Made by a program: the position numbers and the translations under genes
Part shown: piece by piece, positions 18,271 to 26,860 of the stretch
How positions within the stretch are numbered: the first letter of the stretch is position 1
How the letters are laid out: every line of letters begins with the position of its first letter
From: Methylobacter sp.
GTDB taxonomy: Bacteria; Pseudomonadota; Gammaproteobacteria; Methylococcales; Methylomonadaceae
Reading direction: 5' to 3'
DNA: 64,000 nt
Assembly: GCA_030653175.1 (NCBI GenBank)
Contig: JAURZV010000073.1
Coordinates: 1 to 64,000 of the forward strand
Notes under the pieces: model-generated
Databases searched by the model: none
Seen by the model: only the letters and a program-made list of their open reading frames with translations
What the model was told of the DNA's origin: nothing

Positions 18271-19222
18271 ACTTTTAATAGGGTATTACCAGCAAGATGG
18301 GTTATGTCGATGATCGTTTAACCGGTATTTGTTGAGTTTTCGCGGCTTGCCAAAGAAATTGAATTGTTTTTGCAGGGTCATGATCATCGGTAATTCATCC
18401 CAAAAGGCGGTGAGGGTTAGGGAACAACATTCGCCGCACAGGAAAAGGGCACCCAGGAAAAGTCTACATTATTTGAATGTTAACAAACGCAGATGAAAGT
18501 TATGTTACAAGTCGGCAAAATGACTGTCTTGAGCTGTTGGCATAAAGTTCAAGGTTCGGTTGAGTCATTCAGGAACCGGTTCGCGCTGATGTATAAAGGA
18601 ATTTTTGACTCGCCGGTGTGAAATAAGGCGCTCGATACCAAAAGCATGCAATTTCCGGTAGACGTTATTTTGGGTGTGTAATAGCACCTTTCTGATATTT
18701 ATCGTTTTTAGAACCCATTTTAATTAAATTACCCGCAGAACAAACAGGGAAGATTAACCCGTATTTATATAGCTTTCAGCGTTTTATTTACAAATTTTTT
18801 ATTAAAAAACAATGTGATGATGGTTTTTACGGTCAAATTCGAGGCTGAAATAAATCAGACAAAGCAGAACTAACACGCTCGGCAGTTGTTGCGGTTATTG
18901 TCGGCACTCTGTCGATATTTAAACAATAATTTCTTGCTGAATAGCGACCGATTATTCTGTTGCTTTTACACAAAAAGCATACAAAGCTGTCAAATTCATC
19001 TGTTTGTTTAACTGCATGCGCTGCCAATAGTAAGCACCTTCTTGGCGGCTAAGGTCGATACTGAATGGGCTGTTGCGGACTAACAACGGGTAGGCGGGAC
19101 ACGAGGCAAGGCACTGAAATACTTAACTTCCTTTTACTTAATTAATAATTAAATCACTTGTTTTGCTTATTTAACGGGAGGATTATTCGCGCTCAAATTA
19201 AACAAATATCGGGTAACTAATT
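18271..19222. other. Long intergenic region without a supported gene
   Basis: About 950 bases. No ORF here has family-like composition or a good ribosome site. GC content is mixed and no tRNA cloverleaf or clear hairpin repeat was recognised. It should include the promoter of the leftward metallophosphatase at its left end. Confidence 0.35.
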
Positions 19223-19363
19223 ATGAAAATTATCACAGGAATAGTTTTACTAGCCTCTCTTTTTGCAATAGCCGGAACTGCTTTTTTCCAGCTTTTTGTT
19301 TTACTGACAAATAATCTATTTTTTCAGCAAGATTATAATCGGCATATCTCACGGCAAGGTTAA
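19223..19363 (+). CDS. Possible 46-residue small membrane protein
   Basis: An ORF with one strongly hydrophobic N-terminal helix (MKIITGIVLLASLFAIAGTA) and a short polar tail ending SRQG. The ribosome site is weak (GGGTAA, 8 bases before the ATG). It lies alone between the lipid operon and the convergent transglutaminase. Function unknown; it could be a chance ORF. Confidence 0.3.
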   Translation: MKIITGIVLLASLFAIAGTAFFQLFVLLTNNLFFQQDYNRHISRQG

Positions 19364-19485
19364 GTTCATGGCGAGAAGTTCGTTTGCATTCTTTAATGTG
19401 GGTAATGAGTTGGTCATCAAGTATTGATGACCAACGAACCTCACGGGGATTACTCGGTAATTACAATACGAAGCTCTATTGCCGA

Positions 19486-20280
19486 TTACAGGGACTTGTT
19501 CAGCAAATTGACCTGAACATCCATGCTGTTCAAAACACAACCCAAGCCGAATTGATGAAATATCGAAACATCGGCAGCATCGCGCCCAAAAGCAATAATC
19601 ACCCTGCCGCCGCGTAAATCGCTCTGGGTAGGATCGAAAGTATACCATCGACCGCCGATATAGGCCTCAAACCAGGCATGCAGGTCCATCGGTTCAAGCT
19701 GATACAAATAACCCACTACCAGCCGTGCAGGTATGCTGATACTACGGCATAATGTAATGGCCAGTTGTGCAAGGTCTCTGCATACGCCATAGCCACGGTT
19801 ATGAACCTCAATCGCCGATAGCGGAGAATCGCTGGAACCGGGAATGTACTTTATGGAACGACGAACCCAATCAGTAATTTTGCCGACCTGATCGTAACCC
19901 GGCAGTACATCGCTTACTACTTCTCTGGCAAGATCGCCAAACCTGTCCGATTCGCAATAACGGCTGGGTAACAGATAAGGCAGAATTTGGTGAGGAAGAT
20001 TCTGTATTTCAACAAAATAAGCACCCGGTGCACTATCAATATTTTCAGTAGTGATGACCTCGGCAGAGGTGTGAATAATAAATTCTCCGGGAGGAGCAAC
20101 CAGACGTTGACGAAAATTGCCATAGCTGTCTTTGCTCGCAGTTATCTGTACATCAGGCTCAACGATATAGCTGGATCTTGTAATCTTTTGCTGTGCACCG
20201 CTCAATGGGCGCAGCATTAAAATCAAGGCTGTTGGGGCGTCTACCTGGAAACGAAGATCGCAACTAACTCTCAACTTCAT
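19486..20280 (-). CDS. Transglutaminase-like cysteine protease-fold protein
   Basis: 264 residues from the preferred ATG at 20280. The frame is open further upstream, but that stretch overlaps a ParA-like remnant and is not family-like. Residues 1-95 form the beta-sheet domain that precedes bacterial transglutaminase cores. The triad is C167 in GYGVCRDLAQ, H201 in DLHAWFEAY and D216 in TFDPTQ. Family members act as peptidases or amide-forming/cleaving enzymes on peptide substrates. It is the first of three transglutaminases within 12.5 kb and probably belongs functionally to the Anbu/ATP-grasp locus, though it is separated from it by glk. Confidence 0.82.
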   Translation of the reverse strand: MKLRVSCDLRFQVDAPTALILMLRPLSGAQQKITRSSYIVEPDVQITASKDSYGNFRQRLVAPPGEFIIHTSAEVITTENIDSAPGAYFVEIQNLPHQILPYLLPSRYCESDRFGDLAREVVSDVLPGYDQVGKITDWVRRSIKYIPGSSDSPLSAIEVHNRGYGVCRDLAQLAITLCRSISIPARLVVGYLYQLEPMDLHAWFEAYIGGRWYTFDPTQSDLRGGRVIIAFGRDAADVSIFHQFGLGCVLNSMDVQVNLLNKSL

Positions 20281-20293
20281 ACTGATTTTACTC

Positions 20294-20452
20294 TTAAAAA
20301 ATAACTGCTGATTGCTGCTGTGAGCGATGACGATCCGTGTCAAAACCGATAAACGGTATTTCATTGTCTATCATGTATTGAGCCAGAACACGTGCTACAA
20401 CAGATTTGCCAACGCCGCCTTTTTCGCCGCCGATAAAATGAATAGCGCTCAT
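20294..20452 (-). pseudogene. 5' remnant of a ParA/MinD-like ATPase
   Basis: 52 codons starting with a good ribosome site (GGAG, eight bases before the ATG). The sequence begins MSAIHFIGGEKGGVGKS: a deviant Walker A motif (KGGVGKS) as in ParA/MobD-type ATPases that start with the same MSxIHFIGGEKGG pattern. It runs to IPFIGFDTDRH and then departs into QQQSAVIF and a stop, so everything after the switch I region is missing. The 3' part has been replaced by the transglutaminase gene, whose ATG is 13 bases further on. Confidence 0.7.
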
Positions 20453-20873
20453 TGTTTCTCCATTAAGTTAAAGTTTCAGGTTCATGGTTTTATTTTTTAT
20501 TGAAATCCGGGTTATTTATTCAAGCCGTAACCGAGCTATATCAATTTAACAATGCTCATTCAGTCATTAGAAAGCAATAATCAAACCAATAGTCTTTTAT
20601 TCATAGCCGACACCGGCACATGCAGCGCAGTACCGTATGACTGTTCGGAGAAATGTATTGTTGCGAATCGATCAACAATATTTTTGGGCATTTTTAGTGC
20701 AAGAAACAGGTTTTTATCTCAAATTGGTGCAAATCATTGCAAAGATAGATAGGCGGTCATGTTAACTATTCAGGCTCTATCGTTTTACAGCAATTTCAAT
20801 TTAAATTTGGTTACTTACCATTAAGTCGCAATCAACGGCAGGCGAGCAAAGTTTCAAGTTACACGTCAATCAT
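20453..20873. other. Intergenic with a mini-element end
   Basis: No credible gene. Bases 20787-20824 match the left terminus of the 235-bp inverted-repeat element at 32072, suggesting a solo end or degraded copy. Confidence 0.4.
20787..20824 (+). repeat. Solo terminus of an inverted-repeat mini-element
   Basis: ACAGCAATTTCAATTTAAAT and the bases after it align with 32072-32108, with a few substitutions and one added base. No matching right end was found nearby. Confidence 0.5.
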
Positions 20874-21143
20874 TTGCTTAACAAAATTCAAGCCCCGGTT
20901 TATAGACAATTAACAGTAGAAGCTCTTAAAGCAATCGCATCTATTTTTCGTGAAAACGTATCGTTACATATTGACGATACGTTGTTGACGGATATTATTA
21001 TTGGTCATGCGGTAAGAATTATCCGGTTACAATCTCATCCTGAAAGCAAAGAAAATTACGAAGAGTGTGTGTCGCTGGCATGGCAGGATTTTTATCGATT
21101 ACCCCGCCGCATAAAGTTGCCAATGGCATCCTCAATGCTTTAA
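20874..21143 (+). CDS. Unrecognised 89-residue protein upstream of glucokinase
   Basis: A small helical protein with no signal peptide or known motif. The listed start is a TTG and is uncertain. It ends 34 bases before glk on the same strand, so it may be its operon partner. The middle (LHIDDTLLTDIIIGHAVRII) looks like a genuine folded core. No function assigned. Confidence 0.45.
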   Translation: MLNKIQAPVYRQLTVEALKAIASIFRENVSLHIDDTLLTDIIIGHAVRIIRLQSHPESKENYEECVSLAWQDFYRLPRRIKLPMASSML

Positions 21144-21177
21144 TACATCTGCTTAACAATAACGAGAGGGGGGCATT

Positions 21178-22152
21178 ATGATCCTGGCCGGAGATATAGG
21201 CGGAACAAAAACGGTATTATCTATTTTGACCAAAGACGCCAACGGCTCACTGACATGCGTGCAGGAACAAACTTACTCAAGCCGGCAATTTCCGGAATTT
21301 GACGACATTCTGACCGCCTTTTTACCCGCTGACGTTAATATCAGGTCGGCGTGTTTCGGTGTTGCAGGCCCGGTCGTCAATCAACGTTGCCAAACTACTA
21401 ATTTGCCGTGGTTACTGGATGCAACAGCGCTGAAAATAAAACTGGGCACGGCTAAAGTAAAGCTTCTGAATGATCTGGAAGCCATGGCGCTGGGCATGTT
21501 GTATCTGCCCGAACACGATCTGGTAGAACTAAACCCTAATGCAGAAACCCAGGCGGGCAATATCGCAGTCATAGCGGCTGGAACAGGCTTGGGCGAAGCC
21601 ATTCTCTATTGGGACGGCAACAAACACTATCCTATGGCTACCGAAGGCGGTCACAGTGACTTTGCCGCTCAAAATGCCCGGCAGGATCTGTTGCTGGCGT
21701 ATCTTAGAAAAATTTACCCCGATCATGTCAGTTGCGAGCGCATCCTGTCGGGTATCGGTTTCAGTCATCTGTATGATTTTCTCTGTGAGCAGCAATTTGC
21801 GCCGCCTTGCCCTGATGTTCCCGATAACAATAGCGATATAGACAGGAATGCCGTCATTTCCGGGCTGGGGGTTTCCGGTGAAGATCCTTTATGTGCAGAG
21901 GCAGTCAGGCTTTTTGTTGAACTTTATGGGGCTGAAACAGGCAACCTGGCATTAAAGTCGCTTGCCGTGGGCGGGGTATTTATCGGCGGCGGTATAGCTC
22001 CAAAAATATTACCTGCGATGCAGGACGGTAACTTTATTCAGGCATTTAAAGCTAAAGGCCGTTTTCTCCCCTTGCTCGATAAGATCCCGGTGAAATTGTC
22101 ATTAAACCCGCGCACACCTTTAATTGGCGCGATTAACTATTTTGATCTATGA
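21178..22152 (+). CDS. glk: Glucokinase
   Basis: 324 residues, the length of proteobacterial glucokinase, which phosphorylates glucose with ATP. Phosphate loop GDIGGTKT is at 5-12, FGVAGPV near 60, the sugar loop LNDLEAMALG near 100, AAGTGLGEA near 140, EGGHSDFA near 162, and GGVFIGGGIAPKI near 270. A GAGAGGGGG ribosome site precedes the ATG. In methanotrophs such enzymes are thought to serve glycogen or sucrose recycling rather than growth on sugar; that role is an inference. Confidence 0.93.
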   Translation: MILAGDIGGTKTVLSILTKDANGSLTCVQEQTYSSRQFPEFDDILTAFLPADVNIRSACFGVAGPVVNQRCQTTNLPWLLDATALKIKLGTAKVKLLNDLEAMALGMLYLPEHDLVELNPNAETQAGNIAVIAAGTGLGEAILYWDGNKHYPMATEGGHSDFAAQNARQDLLLAYLRKIYPDHVSCERILSGIGFSHLYDFLCEQQFAPPCPDVPDNNSDIDRNAVISGLGVSGEDPLCAEAVRLFVELYGAETGNLALKSLAVGGVFIGGGIAPKILPAMQDGNFIQAFKAKGRFLPLLDKIPVKLSLNPRTPLIGAINYFDL

Positions 22153-22183
22153 GGATTGTTAATCCCGGCAGCGCAGATTAATC

Positions 22184-22319
22184 TTGAAAGCGACCAAAGC
22201 AAGCTTTGGACTCCAGGAAATTTCGATATCGGAGTTCAAAGCTGGCTTTGAACCTTAAGATTCTAAACAGTACGTTTTGTGATGCGCCGGAGCGGGCGTC
22301 AGTCAGGGTGAGTAGTTAC
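22184..22319 (+). repeat. Partial copy of the GGTAAC mini-element
   Basis: About 135 bases align with 42644-42778, including CTTTGGACTCCAG, GGAGTTCAAAGC, CTTTGAACCTTA, AAACAG.ACGTTTT and the right end GTGAG.AGTTAC. The left terminus is missing. Confidence 0.65.
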
Positions 22320-22343
22320 AAAAAACTACCCGCTATGCTGAAT

Positions 22344-23099
22344 CTACAAATCAACCCGCATGGCTCTCACGGTCTTTATATTAAGGCCGGGCAGAGTGGC
22401 TATCGCTTCCCGAAGCTTGTTTTCCCAGCTGCGTCTGAGTTGCAACAAATAATCATCATCGTCATCAAAGCAATAGTATTCATCAAAGCTAAAACTGTTT
22501 TTGCGATAAATGAGCATTTCTACCGGCGGCCCGACACTGGCGTTACTGCGGATGGTCGAGTCCATCGACACCAGGCAGCAGCGCGCCGCTTCGTCGATTG
22601 ATGTGTTCAATTTAAGAAAACGGTCCAGTATCGGCTTGCCGTATTTACTCTCGCCAATTTGTAAAAATGGGGTATTGGTTGAACTGGTTATGCTATTGCC
22701 TTCTGCATAAACCATATAGGCACCGTGCGGCTCATCACCGATTTGACCGGCTAAAATAAAACTGGCCGATGGATTAAATGCCGATTGCCCTTCGGAATTG
22801 ATATGTTGTTTTTGTTTTTCGATACTGACATGGCCCAGATAGGCCGCCGCCTCGGACAAGCATTCCACATTATTGAGATTGACGCCGGCATTCTTGATTT
22901 TATCGCGGTGCAGCTGCTCCAAAACCGCTTGAGTGGTAGCAAGATTACCGGCGCACATTAAAACAATCTTGCGGTCATCGTTGGTTTTAAATGCATGCAT
23001 TTTGCCGTAAGTACTGACATTATCAATACCGGCATTGGTTCTTGAGTCGGAAACCAGAATAAGTCCTTCATCTATAGAAGCTGCAATGCAATAAGTCAT
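22344..23099 (-). CDS. Anbu, proteasome-like N-terminal hydrolase (BPH)
   Basis: 251 residues, the ancestral-beta-type proteasome homologue of bacteria. The N-terminus MTYCIAA with Thr2 as presumed nucleophile, followed by SDSRTNAGIDNVSTY, is the family hallmark. ILAGQIGD and SMDSTIRSNASVGPPVEML also match. Homologues assemble into open helical or lock-washer rings with little known proteolytic activity. Anbu genes are regularly clustered with a transglutaminase, an alpha-E protein and a circularly permuted ATP-grasp enzyme, exactly as here on the same strand upstream. A role in degrading or maturing a ligated peptide is inferred; no substrate is known. Confidence 0.9.
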   Translation of the reverse strand: MTYCIAASIDEGLILVSDSRTNAGIDNVSTYGKMHAFKTNDDRKIVLMCAGNLATTQAVLEQLHRDKIKNAGVNLNNVECLSEAAAYLGHVSIEKQKQHINSEGQSAFNPSASFILAGQIGDEPHGAYMVYAEGNSITSSTNTPFLQIGESKYGKPILDRFLKLNTSIDEAARCCLVSMDSTIRSNASVGPPVEMLIYRKNSFSFDEYYCFDDDDDYLLQLRRSWENKLREAIATLPGLNIKTVRAMRVDL

Positions 23100-23219
23100 A
23101 AAAACGTTCGGATGTTGTGTTTAAAGATACTTTCAGGCCATTATCCAACAAAGCAACGCCAACGTCCATGCTGCTCAAAACATGCCCGGCCCCTAGATAT
23201 GGTCGACAGAGACCTTATG

Positions 23220-24152
23220 TTATTCCAATCTAAGCACATCCACCGACACCGACAAGGTATGCCGGCCTCCACCAAAGGCAATGCCTTTTAGCGGAGTGAC
23301 ATCGGTGTAGTCCCGCCCCCACGCCAAGGTGATATGTTGATCGAACGGCACAGCATTATTGGTAGGATCAAACTCCAGCCAACCGGTACCCGGCACATAC
23401 ACGGCAAACCAGGCATGTGACGCATCCGCCCCGACCAAGCGCTGCTTGCCCGGCATAGGCTGTGTTTCCACATATCCGCTGACGTAACGCGCGGCAATAC
23501 CCAAGGAACGCAAGCAACCGATCGCCAGGTGGGCAAAATCCTGACATACGCCGCGGCGAAATTGAAGCACGTCGGATAACGGCGTGGCAATCGTGGTACT
23601 GCTTGGGTCATAAGTAAAGTCGACATGGATTCGCTGCATCAAATCCGTCACTACTTGCACCAGCGGCCGATTGGGCAAAAATGAGCTTTGTGCGTAATTA
23701 GCCAGTTCGGCGCTGGTAATGACCATCGGTGAGTCCAGCAGAAACAGCTTGGCATCCAGTAGCTCATCATAGTGATTTTGCTGCTGATACTGGCTTTGCG
23801 ACTGCGACTGCATTTGCGATTGTCCGGGGCCTCCTTGTAGCTGGTCGCGCACTTGCTCCCAGGTTATTAAATTAACCAAATCGTCACGACTTTGCCGGGG
23901 AAATATCGTGACTTCACTGACAGCAGTGACCACCAGGCGTTGATGCGCTTGTTGTATGGCGAAATAAGCGACGCGGTTACCGAAAAAATCCCTGCGTTCG
24001 TGAAAATCGTTAGGCTCGGGGCTAATGTCAAAGCGGCTGCTTTGACATTGCTGACGCCAGAAATCGCGGGGCTGCAATCGCGCTTCGTTCTGGCACAGGC
24101 CGACCAACTGGCTGTATTTGTAAAGAGTGCTGTGGGTAATGCGGTATTTCAC
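23220..24152 (-). CDS. Transglutaminase-like protein of the Anbu cluster
   Basis: 310 residues. Residues 1-85 form the Bact_transglu_N sheet domain. A low-complexity Gln/Ser insert (about 107-127) follows, then a transglutaminase core with C203 (RRGVCQDFAH), H246 (DASHAWFAVY) and D262 (WLEFDPTN). Its start overlaps the stop of the upstream ATP-grasp/alpha-E gene by ATGA, so they are translationally coupled, and Anbu follows 120 bases downstream. Family proteins are proposed to hydrolyse or cross-link peptide products of the ATP-grasp ligase. The Gln-rich insert is unusual and may be a flexible loop. Confidence 0.88.
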   Translation of the reverse strand: MKYRITHSTLYKYSQLVGLCQNEARLQPRDFWRQQCQSSRFDISPEPNDFHERRDFFGNRVAYFAIQQAHQRLVVTAVSEVTIFPRQSRDDLVNLITWEQVRDQLQGGPGQSQMQSQSQSQYQQQNHYDELLDAKLFLLDSPMVITSAELANYAQSSFLPNRPLVQVVTDLMQRIHVDFTYDPSSTTIATPLSDVLQFRRGVCQDFAHLAIGCLRSLGIAARYVSGYVETQPMPGKQRLVGADASHAWFAVYVPGTGWLEFDPTNNAVPFDQHITLAWGRDYTDVTPLKGIAFGGGRHTLSVSVDVLRLE

Positions 24153-26710
24153 AGGTCATCCTCCGGTTGCGTCGGCGTCATCAATTGCGGCACTTGAGAA
24201 TGGCTGAAGTAGGCTTGCGCAAGCACTTCATAAAGCCGCCATAACAGTTCCGTCATCGCCGACAAAACGCTTTCCAGCTCACTGTAAACGCCGACATTGT
24301 CAGTAACGTTAACCAACTCGGACACTTTGACCAAGCGTAAGTCGGTGTAGGCTCTGAGTATTAAACGTTCTTCCTCACTCAATTGTCCCTTGCCGCGTTC
24401 TCTTGGCAACGCACCGATATGGTCGGACAATTGATGTAACTGATAGGCCAGCGAACGTGGATGCGTTTTATCCATCAGCAATAATTCCAGCACCATCGGC
24501 AACTTGATAAATGAGCGGTAGCGGCGTCGGTAAATGCTCAAACTGTCGGTGGATATCAACACCGCTTCCAGCAGCTGGTTTTGCAATGCCGGCTCATGAC
24601 GCTGCACCACCGTGGCGCGCAGCAACGCGATCAATGCCAGTGCATGCTCCAGGCGACGGCCGCTATCCAGCATCAACCAACCCGCTTCGCGAGTCATGCT
24701 TTCAGTGGTTAAGCCGATAAATGCGACAAAGCCGGTAATTAAATCGTCCAGGTGTTTTTGCAGTTGTTCCGGGTCGCAATCGCCGTTCACGACCCGTTGT
24801 TGCCAGCGCCGTTGAATATTATCGACGCAGCGCCAGGTATCCTGCGACCAGACATCGCGGATACTGAAGGCGGTTTGGGCAAACGCTTGAATGTTGGCCG
24901 CCAGCGTGCCGGAGCGCTGGACGTTTTTAGCGAGTGCCAGTAATTCATTTTGGGGCTCTTTTAACGCAGACGCATTACTTGCAACAAACCCCGGATAGGT
25001 GCCGGTTACCTGAGTCAGGGCGCTCAATAATACATCGAGGCACCGGCTGTCGAGCGGATCGTTAAGTTCCGGGGCTTCCGCTAACTTGAGCAATATCGTG
25101 CGCATCAAGCGAGTAGCCGCTTTGATACGCTCCAGGTAGCGCCCAACCCAAAACAGGTTATTGGCTGCGCGGCTGGTTAAGGGTTCGGTGTCCGCAGACA
25201 AGACCACATCCCGACCGGGCTGAAACCACAAACTGACCTGCTTGTCCGGCTCATCAGCCAATACCCAGGTGTCTTTACTGATTCCGCCCGCCTGATTTGA
25301 AACAATAAAATCGTCTTGCTGCCGGGCAATCCGGGTAAGTCCGCCGGGCATCACTTGATAGTCATCGCCGCCGGCAACCGCAAAGCTCCGTATTACCGCA
25401 AATCGCGGCTCGATATGGTGGTCGATAAACGAGGGTACCGTAGAAAAACTGATATGCTCCTGACCGACATAACAATGCGGTTTGGCGATAATGGCGGCAC
25501 GTAAAAGTTCTTTTTCCCGGGTACTTAGCAGACCGCCGAAAAGGACATAACTCCCTGAGCTACGATTGATCGGTTTAATAACCAGTCGATCAAGATTTTG
25601 TAACACAAAATCCCGTTCACGGCGCTGACCGCACCACCAAGTGGCAACCGAAGGCAGCATCAATTCCTGATTTAAAAAATACCGCGAGAGTCTGGGTAAA
25701 AATGCCAATAAACCCGGATTTTCAAGAACACTGCTTCCCAACGGATTGGCAATCGCCACATTATTCCGGCGCACGGCTTCAAGCAATCCTGCAACACCCA
25801 GCCGGGAAGCGCTGCGCAATTCCAATGGATCACAGAAAGAATCGTCAACGCGACGCAAAATAACGTCGACCGGTTGCAGACCGTCCAGCGATTTAAGCCA
25901 GACGCGGCCGTCGCGTACCGTCAGGTCGTCGCCCTGAACCAGGGAAAAACCGAGATAAGACGATAAATAGGCGTGCTCAAAATAGGTTTCGTTAAGAGAA
26001 CCCGGCGTGAGTATGACAATCCGCGGATCTTCTTTATTATGCGGCGAAATATCAGCCAGCCCCTTACGCAGGGCCTTAAAAAAACCGGACAGCCGATGCA
26101 CTTGCGTTTCCCGAAAAATATCCGGGAGCACCCGTGCCATCACGGTACGATTTTCCAAAGCATAGCCGGCTCCGGAAGGCGCCTGGCTGCGATCATCCAA
26201 TACCAACATGCGGCCGTTATGGCCACGGGCAAGGTTGGCCGAGTAAACAATCAGTTGGCGTTGCAGGTGGGGCAGGGCGCCCACACAGGGATGCAAAAAA
26301 CCGTCGTGCGCCAACACCAGCTCACTGGGCAACAGGCCTTTTTTCAACAGCTGCTGTTTGCCGTAGATATCTTTTAAGATCAGGTTGAGCAGCTCGGCCC
26401 GTTGTTTAAGACCCGCTTCAATAAGCGACCAATCTTCACTGCTGATCAGTAGCGGAACAGGGTCGAGCCGCCACGGCCGGGTAAGTTTTTGCGCATCGCC
26501 GTAAACATTATAAGTGACGCCGTTTTCTCTTAACAGGCGCTGGGCTTCGCGGCGGCGCAACTCCAGCTGTTCGCTGCCCAGCGTTGCAATGGCGTCCATA
26601 AAGCGCTGCCAGTAAGGCAGCACTTTATGTTCTTTGGCGAGCATTTCATCGTAAACGCCAAGTTGGGTGGCGTAAAACTGCGCGTCAATATCGCCGGTTG
26701 ATTCGTTCAT
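24149..26710 (-). CDS. Circularly permuted ATP-grasp / alpha-E fusion
   Basis: 853 residues. About 1-490 is a circularly permuted ATP-grasp type 2 ligase (DUF404/407), with NVYGD, LDDRSQAPSGAGYALENR, LTPGSLNETYFEHAYL, RRVDDSFCDPLELR and GGLTRIA. About 505-845 is an alpha-E domain (DUF403), an all-helical Glu-rich unit starting FWVGRYLERIKAATRLMR. At 32599-34988 the same two domains are separate genes. The enzyme is predicted to form amide bonds between amino acids using ATP. ATGA overlap with the following transglutaminase ties them together. The product is unknown. Confidence 0.9.
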   Translation of the reverse strand: MNESTGDIDAQFYATQLGVYDEMLAKEHKVLPYWQRFMDAIATLGSEQLELRRREAQRLLRENGVTYNVYGDAQKLTRPWRLDPVPLLISSEDWSLIEAGLKQRAELLNLILKDIYGKQQLLKKGLLPSELVLAHDGFLHPCVGALPHLQRQLIVYSANLARGHNGRMLVLDDRSQAPSGAGYALENRTVMARVLPDIFRETQVHRLSGFFKALRKGLADISPHNKEDPRIVILTPGSLNETYFEHAYLSSYLGFSLVQGDDLTVRDGRVWLKSLDGLQPVDVILRRVDDSFCDPLELRSASRLGVAGLLEAVRRNNVAIANPLGSSVLENPGLLAFLPRLSRYFLNQELMLPSVATWWCGQRRERDFVLQNLDRLVIKPINRSSGSYVLFGGLLSTREKELLRAAIIAKPHCYVGQEHISFSTVPSFIDHHIEPRFAVIRSFAVAGGDDYQVMPGGLTRIARQQDDFIVSNQAGGISKDTWVLADEPDKQVSLWFQPGRDVVLSADTEPLTSRAANNLFWVGRYLERIKAATRLMRTILLKLAEAPELNDPLDSRCLDVLLSALTQVTGTYPGFVASNASALKEPQNELLALAKNVQRSGTLAANIQAFAQTAFSIRDVWSQDTWRCVDNIQRRWQQRVVNGDCDPEQLQKHLDDLITGFVAFIGLTTESMTREAGWLMLDSGRRLEHALALIALLRATVVQRHEPALQNQLLEAVLISTDSLSIYRRRYRSFIKLPMVLELLLMDKTHPRSLAYQLHQLSDHIGALPRERGKGQLSEEERLILRAYTDLRLVKVSELVNVTDNVGVYSELESVLSAMTELLWRLYEVLAQAYFSHSQVPQLMTPTQPEDDL

Positions 26711-26732
26711 GCCTACTGCTCAGTGGTTAGAA

Positions 26733-26818
26733 AATGGAACGCGGATGACGCGGATAATTATGATTAAATAAGATTTATCTGTGTTCATCATAATTATCCG
26801 CGTCATCTGCGTTCCATT
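26733..26818. repeat. Large palindrome between gltA and the ATP-grasp gene
   Basis: Arms 26733-26764 and 26787-26818 are 32-base reverse complements with one mismatch, loop 22 bases. The motif GCGGATGACGCGGATAATTA is of the dispersed 'CGGATNACGCGGAT' kind; a related sequence is at 61455-61560. It may also terminate gltA. Confidence 0.75.
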
Positions 26819-26860
26819 GTATTTGTTGGCGCTGAGTCGTTATCTTTACTATTTGCGACA

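Noticed and set aside
18833..19027. 64-codon ORF
   Set aside because: No ribosome site, no family features and unlike the codon use of neighbours.
20552..20752. 66-codon ORF in the transglutaminase-glk gap
   Set aside because: No ribosome site, mixed composition and no recognisable domain.
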